Origin: DASVEE01 sp036399695
Lineage (GTDB): Bacteria; Acidobacteriota; Thermoanaerobaculia; Gp7-AA8
Length of the DNA: 12,194 bases
Direction of reading: 5' to 3'
Assembly: GCA_036399695.1 (NCBI GenBank)
Contig: DASWMP010000383.1
Span: 1-12,194 of the forward strand
Position numbers and translations under genes: made by a program. How positions within the stretch are numbered: the stretch's first letter is position 1; each line of letters starts with the position of its first letter. The notes under the pieces are model-generated. The model worked only from the letters and a program-made list of their open reading frames with translations, had not been told where the DNA came from and searched no databases. This document shows positions 1 to 7,338 of the stretch, piece after piece.

Positions 1-85
1 ACTCCACCGCTCTTTTACACGTGTACCAGAGCGGTGGCGTGCGCCACCGCACTCCGAGAAAAGAGCGGCGTGCCGCCGCACTCCG
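1..85. repeat. REP-like cluster of overlapping palindromes
   Basis: The bases downstream of the response regulator stop are packed with inverted repeats. CCACCGCTCT (4-13) pairs perfectly with AGAGCGGTGG (28-37). Its loop contains the palindrome TACACGTGTA (16-25). GCGGTGGCG (31-39) pairs with CGCCACCGC (42-50) around a TG loop, so 4-13 and 42-50 compete for the same arm. A shorter GCGGC/GCCGC hairpin lies at 65-76. The word CCGCACTCCG occurs at 47-56 and again at 76-85, and AGAGCGG recurs at 28-34 and 62-68, so two degenerate direct copies of one palindromic unit are present. This is the architecture of REP/BIME-type intergenic repeats. It could stabilise or end the kinase-regulator mRNA, but there is no clear U-tract for a standard intrinsic terminator. 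The repeat may continue beyond the window edge. Confidence 0.6.
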
Positions 86-93
86 CCACGGTC

Positions 94-738
94 CTACCGG
101 CGCCGCTCGGGCAGCAGCGCGTGCTCGATGGCGTAGTGCACGATCTCGGCGTTGTTGCGGAAGCCCATCTTCTCCAGGAGGCGGGCCCGATGCGTGGCCA
201 CCGTCTTGACGCTCACGCTCAGCTCCGTGGCGATCTCGCGCGGCGGCTTGCCGGCGGCGATGAGGCAGAGGACCTGGAACTCCCGCTCGGACAGGGAGTG
301 ATGCGTCCGGTCGCGATGCGACTGCACGAGATCCAGGGCCAGGCTCTCGGCCATGGCGGGCGTCAGAAAGCGCTCCCCTCTCGCCACACGGCTGATCGCC
401 GTCACGAGGTGCTCCCGTGCGTTGCTCTTGCTCACGTATCCGAGCGCGCCGCCCTGCAGGGCGTGCATCGCGTAAGAAGGATGCTGCTGCATGCTCAGGA
501 CGAGCACCGGCGTGTTTGGCGCAATGGCGCGGATTTGTGACAGGACGTCGAGCCCCGGACGATCCGGCAGGTTGAGGTCCAGCACGACGACGTCCCAGTG
601 CCGCAGGCGCACCTGCTCGACCGCTTCGGCGCCGCTCTTCGCCTCGCCGCCGACGACGATCTCCGCCGTCTCCGAGACGATCTGCTTCAAGCCCTCGCGC
701 ACGATGTCGTGGTCGTCGGCGATCAGGACCGTGATCAT
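94..738 (-). CDS. LuxR/NarL-family response regulator
   Basis: This is a 214-residue two-component response regulator that acts in the cytoplasm as a DNA-binding transcription factor. The N-terminal receiver domain (about 1-120) has the acidic pair D8-D9, the phospho-acceptor D54 in VVVLDLNLPD, the switch serine S82 in VLVLS and the conserved lysine K104 in GYVSK. The C-terminal LuxR-type helix-turn-helix (about 147-209) starts SLSEREFQVL and contains EIATELSVSVKTVATHRARL. The length is normal for the NarL/FixJ class. The ATG overlaps the stop of the upstream histidine kinase as ATGA (735-738), so the two are almost certainly co-transcribed, translationally coupled partners. Target genes cannot be told from sequence. 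The neighbouring polysaccharide genes are a possibility by position only. Confidence 0.95.
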   Translation of the reverse strand: MITVLIADDHDIVREGLKQIVSETAEIVVGGEAKSGAEAVEQVRLRHWDVVVLDLNLPDRPGLDVLSQIRAIAPNTPVLVLSMQQHPSYAMHALQGGALGYVSKSNAREHLVTAISRVARGERFLTPAMAESLALDLVQSHRDRTHHSLSEREFQVLCLIAAGKPPREIATELSVSVKTVATHRARLLEKMGFRNNAEIVHYAIEHALLPERRR

Positions 739-2453
739 GCCGGCCTCACTTTCGCCGTCAGCGGAAAGCGCGCGGCGATGACGGTCCCGCGACCGGGGGC
801 CCCGCTGAACGCGACGGTTCCGCCGGCCAGCGCAGCGCGCTCGCGGATACCGATCAGGCCGAGCGACAGCGGGTCGCTGATTTCCTCCTCCGTCACGCCA
901 CGTCCATCATCGCAGATCTCGACCTGCAGTTCGTCTCCGCTGTTGACGAGCGACAGCTCGGCGCGGGTGGCGTTCGAATGGCGGGCGATGTTCGTCAGCG
1001 CTTCCTGCACGATGCGGTAGATCGTGGTGACGCGGTCGCGGTCGAGCTCCACGTTCCCCATGACCGACACCGCGCATTCGATGCCCCACCTCTCCTCGAA
1101 GAGCCGCGCCTCGGCATCGATGGCCGCGACCAGCCCCAGGTCGTCGAGCACGCTCGGGCGGAGCTCGGAGGAGATCTGCTGGACCGCCGTGACCATGGCG
1201 TCGAGCGTCCGGAGGATGCGGTCGCGTGTCGAGCCCAGTGCCGGCGGAGGCGAGGCGGCATTCAGCAGGCCGATGATGTCCATCTTGAGGGCGGTGAGCG
1301 ACTGACCGAGGTCGTCGTGCAGCTCGCGGGCGATGCGGCTCCGCTCCTCTTCCTGCACGGTGAGCAGGAAATCGGAGAGCGCCTTCAGCTTCCGCTCGCC
1401 GCTGCGCATCCGGGCATCCGCTTCTTCCCGCCGGTCGATCATGCGGTTGAAGGCACTGGTGAGCGTGGCGATCTCCAGCGGATCCTCCAGGACGGCCACG
1501 CGCTCGTACGTCCCGTCATCGGCCCTCGTCGCCGCCTCGGCCAGCGCGTGAATCGGACCGCCGATCCGGCGCGCCAGCGCCACCGTCATGACGGTGACGA
1601 CGAAGGCGATGGCCACGGTACCGGCGGCGCCGTTCAACAGCATCTCCCGCACCGGCTCGAAGATCTCGGAGGATTCGACTCCGACGTAAACGGTCCAGCC
1701 GAGCTCCGGCAGCGTGACGAAGCCGTACTGCCGCCGCACCCCGTCGAAGCCGGCCGCTTCGGCCACCCCTTCGCTCGCGCCGAGGCCGAGGGCGGCAATG
1801 GAGGTCTGTCCCACATCGCGGCCGCTCCAGACGTCCGGCGCGTCGGAACGAACGACGACCCTCCGGTGCCGGTCGATGACCGTGATGACGGAGCCGGGGA
1901 TCAACGCGTCCTGACCGATCACCGACATCAGCTCGAGCAGGACGATCGTCCCGCCGTGACGCTGCACCGGTGCCACCAGGATCATCACCGGCTGGCCGGC
2001 GAACGTCTGTTCGTGCGTGACGCCCGGCTGCAGCCGCCCCGCCCGCAGCGCCGCCTCGGCCCACTGCCGTGCGAGCGTGGAGACCCGCTCGTTTTCCGCT
2101 TCCGTGTTGCCGGAGCAGACCAGCTTCGCAGACGCGTCGAAGAGAAAGACGTCCGCATAGCGCGGGAGGAAGTCGATGACCGAAAAGTCGGAGCGGCAGG
2201 CCGCCGGATCGAGCGCCGTGATGCCGGGCCGCGCCGCGAGACGGGCGAGCAGCGCCTGCGATTCCATGCGCTGCTCGCGCATGCGCAGCGCCGTGGCGCG
2301 TGCCGTACGGAGCGCCCGCTGCCGCACCTCGGACTGCTCGCGCCGCACCTGCAGCACCGAGATACTCCCGAGCAGGATCAGCGCCGGTAACGCGACAGCC
2401 GCCACCAGTCCTCCGAGCCACCACTGGAGGGAGTGCGGACGGGAACGGAACAC
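735..2453 (-). CDS. Membrane sensor histidine kinase (HisKA_3, NarX/DegS type)
   Basis: Sensor kinase of about 572 residues when started at the GTG at 2453. Order: short N-terminus, TM1 (about 11-36), an extracytoplasmic sensor region of about 235 residues with dCache-like features (FLFDASAKLVCSG; VITVIDRHRRVVVRSD; LGWTVYVGVESS), TM2 (about 272-295), HAMP linker (about 292-345), HisKA_3 dimerisation domain with phospho-acceptor H379 in ARELHDDLGQSL, and a HATPase domain with N488 in VQEALTNIARHS, the G1 box DDGRGV (515-520) and the G2 box GAPGRGT (551-557). It autophosphorylates and passes phosphate to the ATGA-overlapping regulator. The open frame runs on to 2906, but that stretch is antisense to the GT2 gene and lacks domain features. 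An ATG at 2555 is the next in-frame alternative. The GTG is chosen because TM1 follows at once, although no good Shine-Dalgarno precedes it. The ligand is unknown. Confidence 0.92.
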   Translation of the reverse strand: MFRSRPHSLQWWLGGLVAAVALPALILLGSISVLQVRREQSEVRQRALRTARATALRMREQRMESQALLARLAARPGITALDPAACRSDFSVIDFLPRYADVFLFDASAKLVCSGNTEAENERVSTLARQWAEAALRAGRLQPGVTHEQTFAGQPVMILVAPVQRHGGTIVLLELMSVIGQDALIPGSVITVIDRHRRVVVRSDAPDVWSGRDVGQTSIAALGLGASEGVAEAAGFDGVRRQYGFVTLPELGWTVYVGVESSEIFEPVREMLLNGAAGTVAIAFVVTVMTVALARRIGGPIHALAEAATRADDGTYERVAVLEDPLEIATLTSAFNRMIDRREEADARMRSGERKLKALSDFLLTVQEEERSRIARELHDDLGQSLTALKMDIIGLLNAASPPPALGSTRDRILRTLDAMVTAVQQISSELRPSVLDDLGLVAAIDAEARLFEERWGIECAVSVMGNVELDRDRVTTIYRIVQEALTNIARHSNATRAELSLVNSGDELQVEICDDGRGVTEEEISDPLSLGLIGIRERAALAGGTVAFSGAPGRGTVIAARFPLTAKVRPA

Positions 2454-2525
2454 AGCAGTCAGTTTAGCGCGACAACCGGTCTCTCCCGGAGGGGGTTGAA
2501 AATCAGAGCCGGTGCACGCCTCACC

Positions 2526-2531
2526 TACAAT
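2526..2531 (+). promoter_or_regulatory. Possible -10 element (TACAAT) for the GT2 gene
   Basis: TACAAT matches the sigma-70 -10 consensus in five of six positions and lies 22 bases before the preferred ATG of the GT2 gene, 10 bases before an in-frame GTG (2542). The nearest -35-like hexamer, TTGAAA at 2496-2501, is 24 bases away, which is too far for a standard spacer. The match is therefore weak support for a promoter with a very short leader. It sits in the 100-bp divergent region between the histidine kinase and GT2, the only room for promoters of either gene. Confidence 0.25.
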
Positions 2532-2553
2532 CGCGCTCGCCGTGACGCTGCCC

Positions 2554-3546
2554 ATGCCCGAGCTGTCGATCGTGATCCCGACGTTCAACACGGCGGCGAT
2601 GACGCTGCAGACCTGCCGGGACGTGCTCGCGGCGGCGCCGAGTGCCGAGATCATCGTGGTCGATGACGCCTCGACCGACGACACCGCGGAGTTGCTCCAT
2701 CGCGAGCTCCCGAACATCACCGTCCTGCGCATGGAGACCAACCGCCGCTTCGCCGGAGCGGCCAACGCCGGCGTCGCGGCATCGCGCGCGAACGTCATCC
2801 TCCTGCTCAACAGCGACGCCCGCGTCGACCCCGAGGCCCCATCAGCCCTGCTCGCAGCGCTGGAAGCCGACCCCCACCTCGGCATCGCCGGGGCCCGCCT
2901 GCTCAACTGCGACGGCTCTCCTCAATGGAGCGGCGGCCCACTCCCCACGCTGCTCTGGCTCTTCGTCATGGTCAGCGGTTGCGCGCGCTTTCTGCCGCGA
3001 CGCCGTCGCGCCTCCACCGGCGACGCCGGCTGGGTGAGCGGTGCGGCGATGGCCTTTCGCCGCGAGGTGTGGAACGCGGCCGGTCCGCTGCGCGAGAGCT
3101 ATCGCTTCTACGCGCAGGACCTCGACTTCTGCGGCCGCGCCGGCGCGCTGGGCTGGCACGTGCGCGTCGTCGAAAGCGCCCGCGTGATCCACGACGGCGG
3201 GGCCACGGTCCGCCGCTGGCGCGACGTCGCCGAACTGCCGCACGATCCCGCGCTCCTCTGGCCCGACGTCCTCGACTGGGCGCGCACGCACCTCGGCATC
3301 TTCCGCGGACGCGCCGCCAAACCGGTCATGTGCGCGGCGGCGATGCTGCGCCTCACAGCACGACGCCTCCGCGAGCTGTTCATGCGCGCGGAAGCCAGAC
3401 GCCGCTCGCAATCAACGACGCGCATCTACACGCGCGCTCTCCGTCAGTTGCTCGTAGAACGCGAGCAGCCCGCGGGCGAGGGCGTCGCTGGCGTAACGCG
3501 TCTCGACGAGCCGCCGGCCGGCCTCTCCGATCGCGCGCGCCCGTGA
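2554..3546 (+). CDS. GT2 family glycosyltransferase (rhamnosyltransferase-like)
   Basis: A 330-residue family 2 (GT-A fold) glycosyltransferase, probably acting at the cytoplasmic face of the membrane in glycan assembly. The N-terminus LSIVIPTFNTA is the classical nucleotide-sugar-binding strand. VVDDAS (35-40) and the metal-binding NSD (86-88, in LLLNSDARVDPE) follow. WVSGAAMAFRREVW (160-173) and FYAQDLDFCGR (185-195) match the acceptor and catalytic-base regions of the WbbL-like group, with Q at 188 where many relatives have E before the D. The ATG at 2554 is preferred because the fold starts three residues later; in-frame GTG codons at 2542 and 2512 are alternatives. The last 44 residues (from 3412) are antisense to the convergent GT4 gene and look like non-conserved read-on sequence. 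Donor and acceptor are unknown; a rhamnose-type sugar is only a family-level guess. Confidence 0.9.
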   Translation: MPELSIVIPTFNTAAMTLQTCRDVLAAAPSAEIIVVDDASTDDTAELLHRELPNITVLRMETNRRFAGAANAGVAASRANVILLLNSDARVDPEAPSALLAALEADPHLGIAGARLLNCDGSPQWSGGPLPTLLWLFVMVSGCARFLPRRRRASTGDAGWVSGAAMAFRREVWNAAGPLRESYRFYAQDLDFCGRAGALGWHVRVVESARVIHDGGATVRRWRDVAELPHDPALLWPDVLDWARTHLGIFRGRAAKPVMCAAAMLRLTARRLRELFMRAEARRRSQSTTRIYTRALRQLLVEREQPAGEGVAGVTRLDEPPAGLSDRARP

Positions 3547-4599
3547 CGGATCGCGCAGCAGCTTCGCCACCGCGGCGGCGAACGACGCGGCGTCGTCGGC
3601 CAGCAGGATGTGCTCGCCGTGGCGCACGTCCATCCCCGAGGCCCCGACGCTCGTCGCCACGACCGGGCGCCCGAGGTTCATCGCTTCCATGATTTTGATG
3701 CGCATCCCACCGCCGGCGAAGATCGGCGCGACCATCACCTGCATGCCGCGGATGAAGGCGGCGGCGTCCGGGACGTCCGCTTCGAGGCTGGCGCCGAGCC
3801 GCTCGCGCAGCCACTGTGGCGCGTTGCTGCCACCGATGCGGATCACGGCCTTCGGAAGCCGCGGCCGCAGCTCGTCGGCGATCCAGAGCGCCGCCTCCTG
3901 GTTCGGCCGGTAATCGAGCGACCCGAGGAAGCCGACGCTGTCCGGCAGCGTGATGCCGCCGGTCGTGTCCAGCGGCGGCGGCTCGACACCGCCCGGCAGG
4001 ACGTGCATCGGCTTCGTGCAGCCAAGCTCGCCGAACGCGCGGGCATCCTCCTCGGTGATCGGCACGAGTGCGTCGCAAGTATCCAGGTGGGCGATCTCGT
4101 AGCGGCGCAGGCCGCGGGCGATCCAGCTTCGCGCGATCCTTCGGACGACGTTCGTCTCCTGCGCCGCAAGCTGTTCCCAGATGCGGAACTCCACGTTGAG
4201 CGAACGGAGCACGACCACGGCCCCGCTCTCACGGATCACCGGGACGTACGGCAGCAGGAACGGGCTCTCGACCTGCACGACGTCGAAGCGCTGCGCACGG
4301 AGCCGCGCGCGCAACGCATCGGCGGCGCGCCGTGAGTAGAACCGGGCCACGAGTTGCGGCGCCCCGATACGGAACGCACGCAGCAGCGCCGCCAGATGCG
4401 CGGAGGTGTCGATGTCCACCGCCTCGATGTCCATGGGAGCCAGCGCGGGGTCACCGCGATGCTTGCGCGGGTTGAGCGAAAGCACGTGCACGTCCGCCCC
4501 CACGCGCTGCAACGCCCGCGCGATCTGCAGCATCACGACGCGTCCGCCGTCGGTCGGCGGGTACGGGAGGCGGGGGGTGAGCTGGAGCACGCGGATCAT
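3412..4599 (-). CDS. GT4 family glycosyltransferase
   Basis: A 395-residue family 4 (GT-B fold) glycosyltransferase. The N-terminal acceptor half begins IRVLQLTPRLPYPPTDGG with the glycine-rich loop that follows the first strand in this family. FDVVQVESPF (105-114) and VLRSLNVEF (130-138) fit the Glyco_trans_4-like half. The C-terminal donor half has VGFLGSLDYRPNQEA (222-236) and the nucleotide-sugar segment GGGMRIKIMEAMNLGRPVV (297-315), with E305 at the position of the EX7E motif's conserved glutamate. It closely resembles sugar transferases found in exopolysaccharide and exosortase-associated clusters. Its ATG overlaps the stop of the upstream membrane transferase as ATGA (4596-4599), so the two form an operon. 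Its 3' end overlaps the GT2 gene by 135 bp tail to tail. Donor sugar is not determinable. Confidence 0.92.
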   Translation of the reverse strand: MIRVLQLTPRLPYPPTDGGRVVMLQIARALQRVGADVHVLSLNPRKHRGDPALAPMDIEAVDIDTSAHLAALLRAFRIGAPQLVARFYSRRAADALRARLRAQRFDVVQVESPFLLPYVPVIRESGAVVVLRSLNVEFRIWEQLAAQETNVVRRIARSWIARGLRRYEIAHLDTCDALVPITEEDARAFGELGCTKPMHVLPGGVEPPPLDTTGGITLPDSVGFLGSLDYRPNQEAALWIADELRPRLPKAVIRIGGSNAPQWLRERLGASLEADVPDAAAFIRGMQVMVAPIFAGGGMRIKIMEAMNLGRPVVATSVGASGMDVRHGEHILLADDAASFAAAVAKLLRDPSRARAIGEAGRRLVETRYASDALARGLLAFYEQLTESARVDARR

Positions 4600-6389
4600 G
4601 TGTGGGGGGCGTTGTCCGTTGCTCGTTGTTCGTTGTCGGTGGGGTGCGCCACGTCCACTTCCCAGAGCTGCGCTTGCGGATCTTCGTAGACGAGGTGCAT
4701 CCCGCCATTCGCGAACGGCGGGGTGCAGTCGCGTCGGGCGACGAGGAAGTAGCGGACGTCGAGCGGCCGGAGTCTCGCGGCGATGGTGCGCGTCGTGGCG
4801 GCACCGTCGAGAATGCGGGCGTAGGAGTAGGGACCGGCGAAATCGCCGAGGAGCGGGCCGCCCGCGAGGCTTTTCAGTTGCTCGGCGCGGCAGACGTAGA
4901 TGCGGTCAGTGCCGGCGCGGAGGAGGGCCCGGTATTCAGGAATGCGTTCCGTGAGCCACGCGCGCCGCTGCGCATCCGCCACCGGCGGCACGCCCTGCCG
5001 CAGCAGCCGATAGCCCGCGTAGGCCATCCCGGGAGCAACTGCCAGTACCGCCAACACCGCCGTCACCCGTCCCATCCGGCCCATCTGTCCCATAGGTCCC
5101 ATCGTTTTCCTGACGATCGCCACCGCCGCCACGATACTCACCAGCGGCAAGAGCGGCATCAGGTAGCGCGAGTCCTGCGGCAGAAACGAAAACGCCGCCA
5201 GATAGCCGCCGCTCAGCAGCACGATCCACCGCGCCCGCGTGTCGCGCACCGCCGCGGCAATCGCGATCAGTACGAGCACGCCGAGCAGCGGCGTCACCGG
5301 TGGCTGGTGGTTCATCCGCTCGCGAGAGAACGTCACATCCCACACGACGCGCAGCGTGGCCAACAACCGGTCGGTCAGCGGCATCGGGGGATTCAGGTCG
5401 GGCGCCCAGAGGCTCGTGCCGAATGAGGGAAAGACCGGGTTGCGCGTGCTGGCGAGGAGCCAGACCGTCGTCGGCAGCGCCGCGGCGGCGCAGGCGATGG
5501 CGTAGCGCAGCAGGTCCCGGCGGCGGTGGGCCGCGCGCATCAGCACGATGCCGAGCGCGGCGACGGCAAAGTAGCCGCCGAGGTATTTCACGCTGCAGGC
5601 GGTGCCGAGAAACAAACCGGCGTAGGCGTAGCGCTCCCGGTCGAGCGCGTAGAAGCCGGCCACGACGAACAGCGTGAGCGCGGCGTCGACGTAGAGGACC
5701 GTCGCGAGCTGCACGACCAACGGACTCCCGAGAAAGAGCGCGGCCGCGAGCGTCCCGGCGCCGGCGTGGTAGTGGCGTCCCCACGCGATGAGCAGCGCCG
5801 CCGTGACCGTGACTTCCGCCAGCGCAACGAGATGCGTGGCCACGTCCCCCGCGAGGAGAAAGACGGGAACGCAGAGCAGCTCGTGGAGCTGGGGGAAGAC
5901 AGGAAAGCGCAGCTCCGGCACGAAGCGCAGCGTGCCCTCGGCCGCGAACGTGCGCACGAACTCCAGGTGGTACAGGGTTTCGTCAAAAGCAATCGGCGGA
6001 TAGAGCGCCAACGCAAACAGCGGGACCGCACACAGCGCCAGCGCCGCTCCGCGCGTCCCCATTCGTCCCATAGGTCCCATCGGTCCCATAGGCCCCCCGC
6101 TGCGCCAATACCTGCCCCGCCATAGCGCACCGCCGATCGCCACCACCGCCAGCAGGACCAGCGGCACCGGCCGCAGCACCCCGAGCACGCTCAGCACGAA
6201 CGCCGCGTGCGCCCAAAGCGCCAGCCCCAGTGCCGTGCGTAACGCCAGTCCTTCGCGCGCGCCGGCGGCGCTCGTGCCGGCCGCGGCGGCCATGGTCAGC
6301 ACGAGCGCCAGCACCGCCACATACTTTGCGAAGAACAGGATGAGCACGCCGTATATGATGCCGGAGCGGTCCATGAAAACGGCTCTCAT
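4596..6389 (-). CDS. Multi-pass GT-C type glycosyltransferase (PMT/ArnT-like)
   Basis: A 597-residue integral membrane protein with about a dozen hydrophobic helices and a soluble C-terminal domain (about 465-585). It most resembles polyprenyl-phosphate-sugar-dependent transferases of the GT39/GT83 (PMT, ArnT) type. The first large extracytoplasmic loop carries FDETLYHLEF, with D136-E137 at the position of the catalytic acidic pair. YVDAALTLFVVAGFYALD and CSVKYLGGY are further family-like segments. It would add a sugar from a lipid carrier on the outer face of the inner membrane. Two loops contain GPM/GRM/GQM tandem repeats (about 99-112 and 428-441), and the last 14 residues come from a heptamer repeat. 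The start may be ATG 6389 or, with an AGAG at better spacing, ATG 6374; the second shares CATG with the gmd start. It is ATGA-coupled to the GT4 gene downstream. Confidence 0.85.
   Translation of the reverse strand: MRAVFMDRSGIIYGVLILFFAKYVAVLALVLTMAAAAGTSAAGAREGLALRTALGLALWAHAAFVLSVLGVLRPVPLVLLAVVAIGGALWRGRYWRSGGPMGPMGPMGRMGTRGAALALCAVPLFALALYPPIAFDETLYHLEFVRTFAAEGTLRFVPELRFPVFPQLHELLCVPVFLLAGDVATHLVALAEVTVTAALLIAWGRHYHAGAGTLAAALFLGSPLVVQLATVLYVDAALTLFVVAGFYALDRERYAYAGLFLGTACSVKYLGGYFAVAALGIVLMRAAHRRRDLLRYAIACAAAALPTTVWLLASTRNPVFPSFGTSLWAPDLNPPMPLTDRLLATLRVVWDVTFSRERMNHQPPVTPLLGVLVLIAIAAAVRDTRARWIVLLSGGYLAAFSFLPQDSRYLMPLLPLVSIVAAVAIVRKTMGPMGQMGRMGRVTAVLAVLAVAPGMAYAGYRLLRQGVPPVADAQRRAWLTERIPEYRALLRAGTDRIYVCRAEQLKSLAGGPLLGDFAGPYSYARILDGAATTRTIAARLRPLDVRYFLVARRDCTPPFANGGMHLVYEDPQAQLWEVDVAHPTDNEQRATDNAPHT
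4610..4637. repeat. Heptanucleotide tandem repeat (CGTTGTC x4)
   Basis: Four consecutive seven-base units lie here: CGTTGTC, CGTTGCT, CGTTGTT, CGTTGTC. They encode most of the last residues of the membrane transferase (TDNEQRATDN), after its last recognisable strand (WEVDVAHP). They sit just upstream of the ATGA overlap with the GT4 gene. Short heptamer arrays of this kind are known as STRR sequences in cyanobacteria. Here the unit appears to extend a coding tail rather than lie between genes. Confidence 0.7.
5071..5106. repeat. Nine-base minisatellite, copy B (CCCATMGGT x4)
   Basis: Four nine-base units lie here: CCCATCCGG, CCCATCTGT, CCCATAGGT, CCCATCGTT. They are in frame and on the coding (minus) strand give a collagen-like MGPMGQMGRMG stretch in a loop between two hydrophobic segments of the membrane transferase (SIVAAVAIV before, TAVLAVLAVA after). 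The unit is the same as the array about 1 kb away in the same gene. Confidence 0.75.
6058..6093. repeat. Nine-base minisatellite, copy A (CCCATMGGT x4)
   Basis: Four nine-base units lie here: CCCATTCGT, CCCATAGGT, CCCATCGGT, CCCATAGGC. On the minus strand they encode GPMGPMGPMGRMG at about residues 99-111 of the membrane transferase, in the loop between LLAVVAIGGALW and AALALCAVPLFALALY. The unit is a multiple of three, so insertion or copy-number change keeps the reading frame. Confidence 0.8.
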
Positions 6390-7335
6390 CTTCGGCGTGT
6401 CGGGGCAGGATGGTGCCTACCTCGCCCGCCTGCTCCTCGCCCACGGTTACACCGTCCACGGCACGTCGCGCGATGCGGTCCGCGAGCCCTTCGCGCGCCT
6501 GCACGCCCTCGGCATCCGCGAGCGGGTGGTGACGCATACGCTCTCGATGACAAATCCGGGCGAGCTGCGGCAGTGCCTCGACGCCATCGCCCCGGACGAG
6601 ATCTACAACCTGGCCGGCCTCAGCTCCGTGGCCTCGTCGTTCGCCGCGCCGGAGCTGGCGCACGACTCCATCGCCGGCGCGCAGCTCCGGCTGCTCGACG
6701 CCCTGCGCGACCTCGGATCGTCGGCGCGGGTCTACTTCTCGGCGTCGAGCGAATGCTTCGGCGACCTCCCCCACGGCACCGCCGCCGACGAGCGGACGCC
6801 GTTCGCCCCGCGCAGCCCGTACGCGTCCGCGAAGGCGGAGGGGCACCGGACGACGGTCCGCTATCGCCAGGAGCATGGGCTGTACGCCGTCTCCGGGATC
6901 CTCTGCAACCACGAGTCGCCGCTGCGTGGCGAGGCGTTCGTGACCCGGAAGATGGTCGCCTCCGCGACGGCCGTCGCGGAGGGGCGCTTCAAGGGGCGGC
7001 TGGCGCTCGGCGATCTGTCGGTGTGGCGCGACTGGGGCTACGCCGCCGAGTACGTGGAAGCGATGTGGCTCATGCTGCAGCAGGAACAGCCGGCGGACTA
7101 CGTCATCGCCACCGGCGAGAGCCACACGGTGGCAGAGCTGGCCGAGGCGGTGTTCGCGGAAGCGGGGTTGGACTACCGCGAGCACATCAGCGTCGACCCC
7201 TCGCTCCTGCGGCCGTCCGACATCCACTACAGCCGCGGAAACCCCGCAAGAGCCGCGCAGGCTCTCGGGTGGACGGCGCGGACAAAGTTCGCGGGGCTGG
7301 TGCGGCTGCTGATGGCCCAGACCGTAAAGGTCTGA
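6373..7335 (+). CDS. gmd: GDP-mannose 4,6-dehydratase
   Basis: A 320-residue extended short-chain dehydrogenase that converts GDP-D-mannose to GDP-4-keto-6-deoxy-D-mannose, the precursor of GDP-fucose, GDP-rhamnose and related deoxyhexoses. The Rossmann motif is GVSGQDGAYL (G8, G11, G14). The catalytic set is S125/S126-E127 in SASSECFG, with Y150 and K154 in YASAK. Near-diagnostic Gmd segments are NHESPLRGEAFVTRKM (179-194), RDWGYAAEYVEAMWLMLQ (219-236) and VDPSLLRP (274-281). At 320 residues it is slightly shorter than many Gmd proteins. The ATG at 6373 is chosen because GGAG at 6363-6366 is correctly spaced and the Rossmann strand begins at once. Upstream in-frame codons only add residues antisense to the membrane transferase. 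The matching reductase or epimerase (Rmd or Fcl) is not in the window. It probably supplies donor sugar for the adjacent transferases. Confidence 0.92.
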   Translation: MKTALIFGVSGQDGAYLARLLLAHGYTVHGTSRDAVREPFARLHALGIRERVVTHTLSMTNPGELRQCLDAIAPDEIYNLAGLSSVASSFAAPELAHDSIAGAQLRLLDALRDLGSSARVYFSASSECFGDLPHGTAADERTPFAPRSPYASAKAEGHRTTVRYRQEHGLYAVSGILCNHESPLRGEAFVTRKMVASATAVAEGRFKGRLALGDLSVWRDWGYAAEYVEAMWLMLQQEQPADYVIATGESHTVAELAEAVFAEAGLDYREHISVDPSLLRPSDIHYSRGNPARAAQALGWTARTKFAGLVRLLMAQTVKV

Positions 7336-7338
7336 CGT

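Noticed and set aside
978..2390. 470-residue plus-strand open frame opposite the histidine kinase
   Set aside because: It is rich in R, H, D and G with no domain pattern, and the minus strand in the same place has clear sensor, HAMP and kinase domains. It is a high-GC antisense artefact.
2454..2906. N-terminal extension of the histidine kinase to 2906
   Set aside because: The extra residues are antisense to the GT2 catalytic region, are low-complexity, and precede a normal TM1 start at the GTG at 2453.
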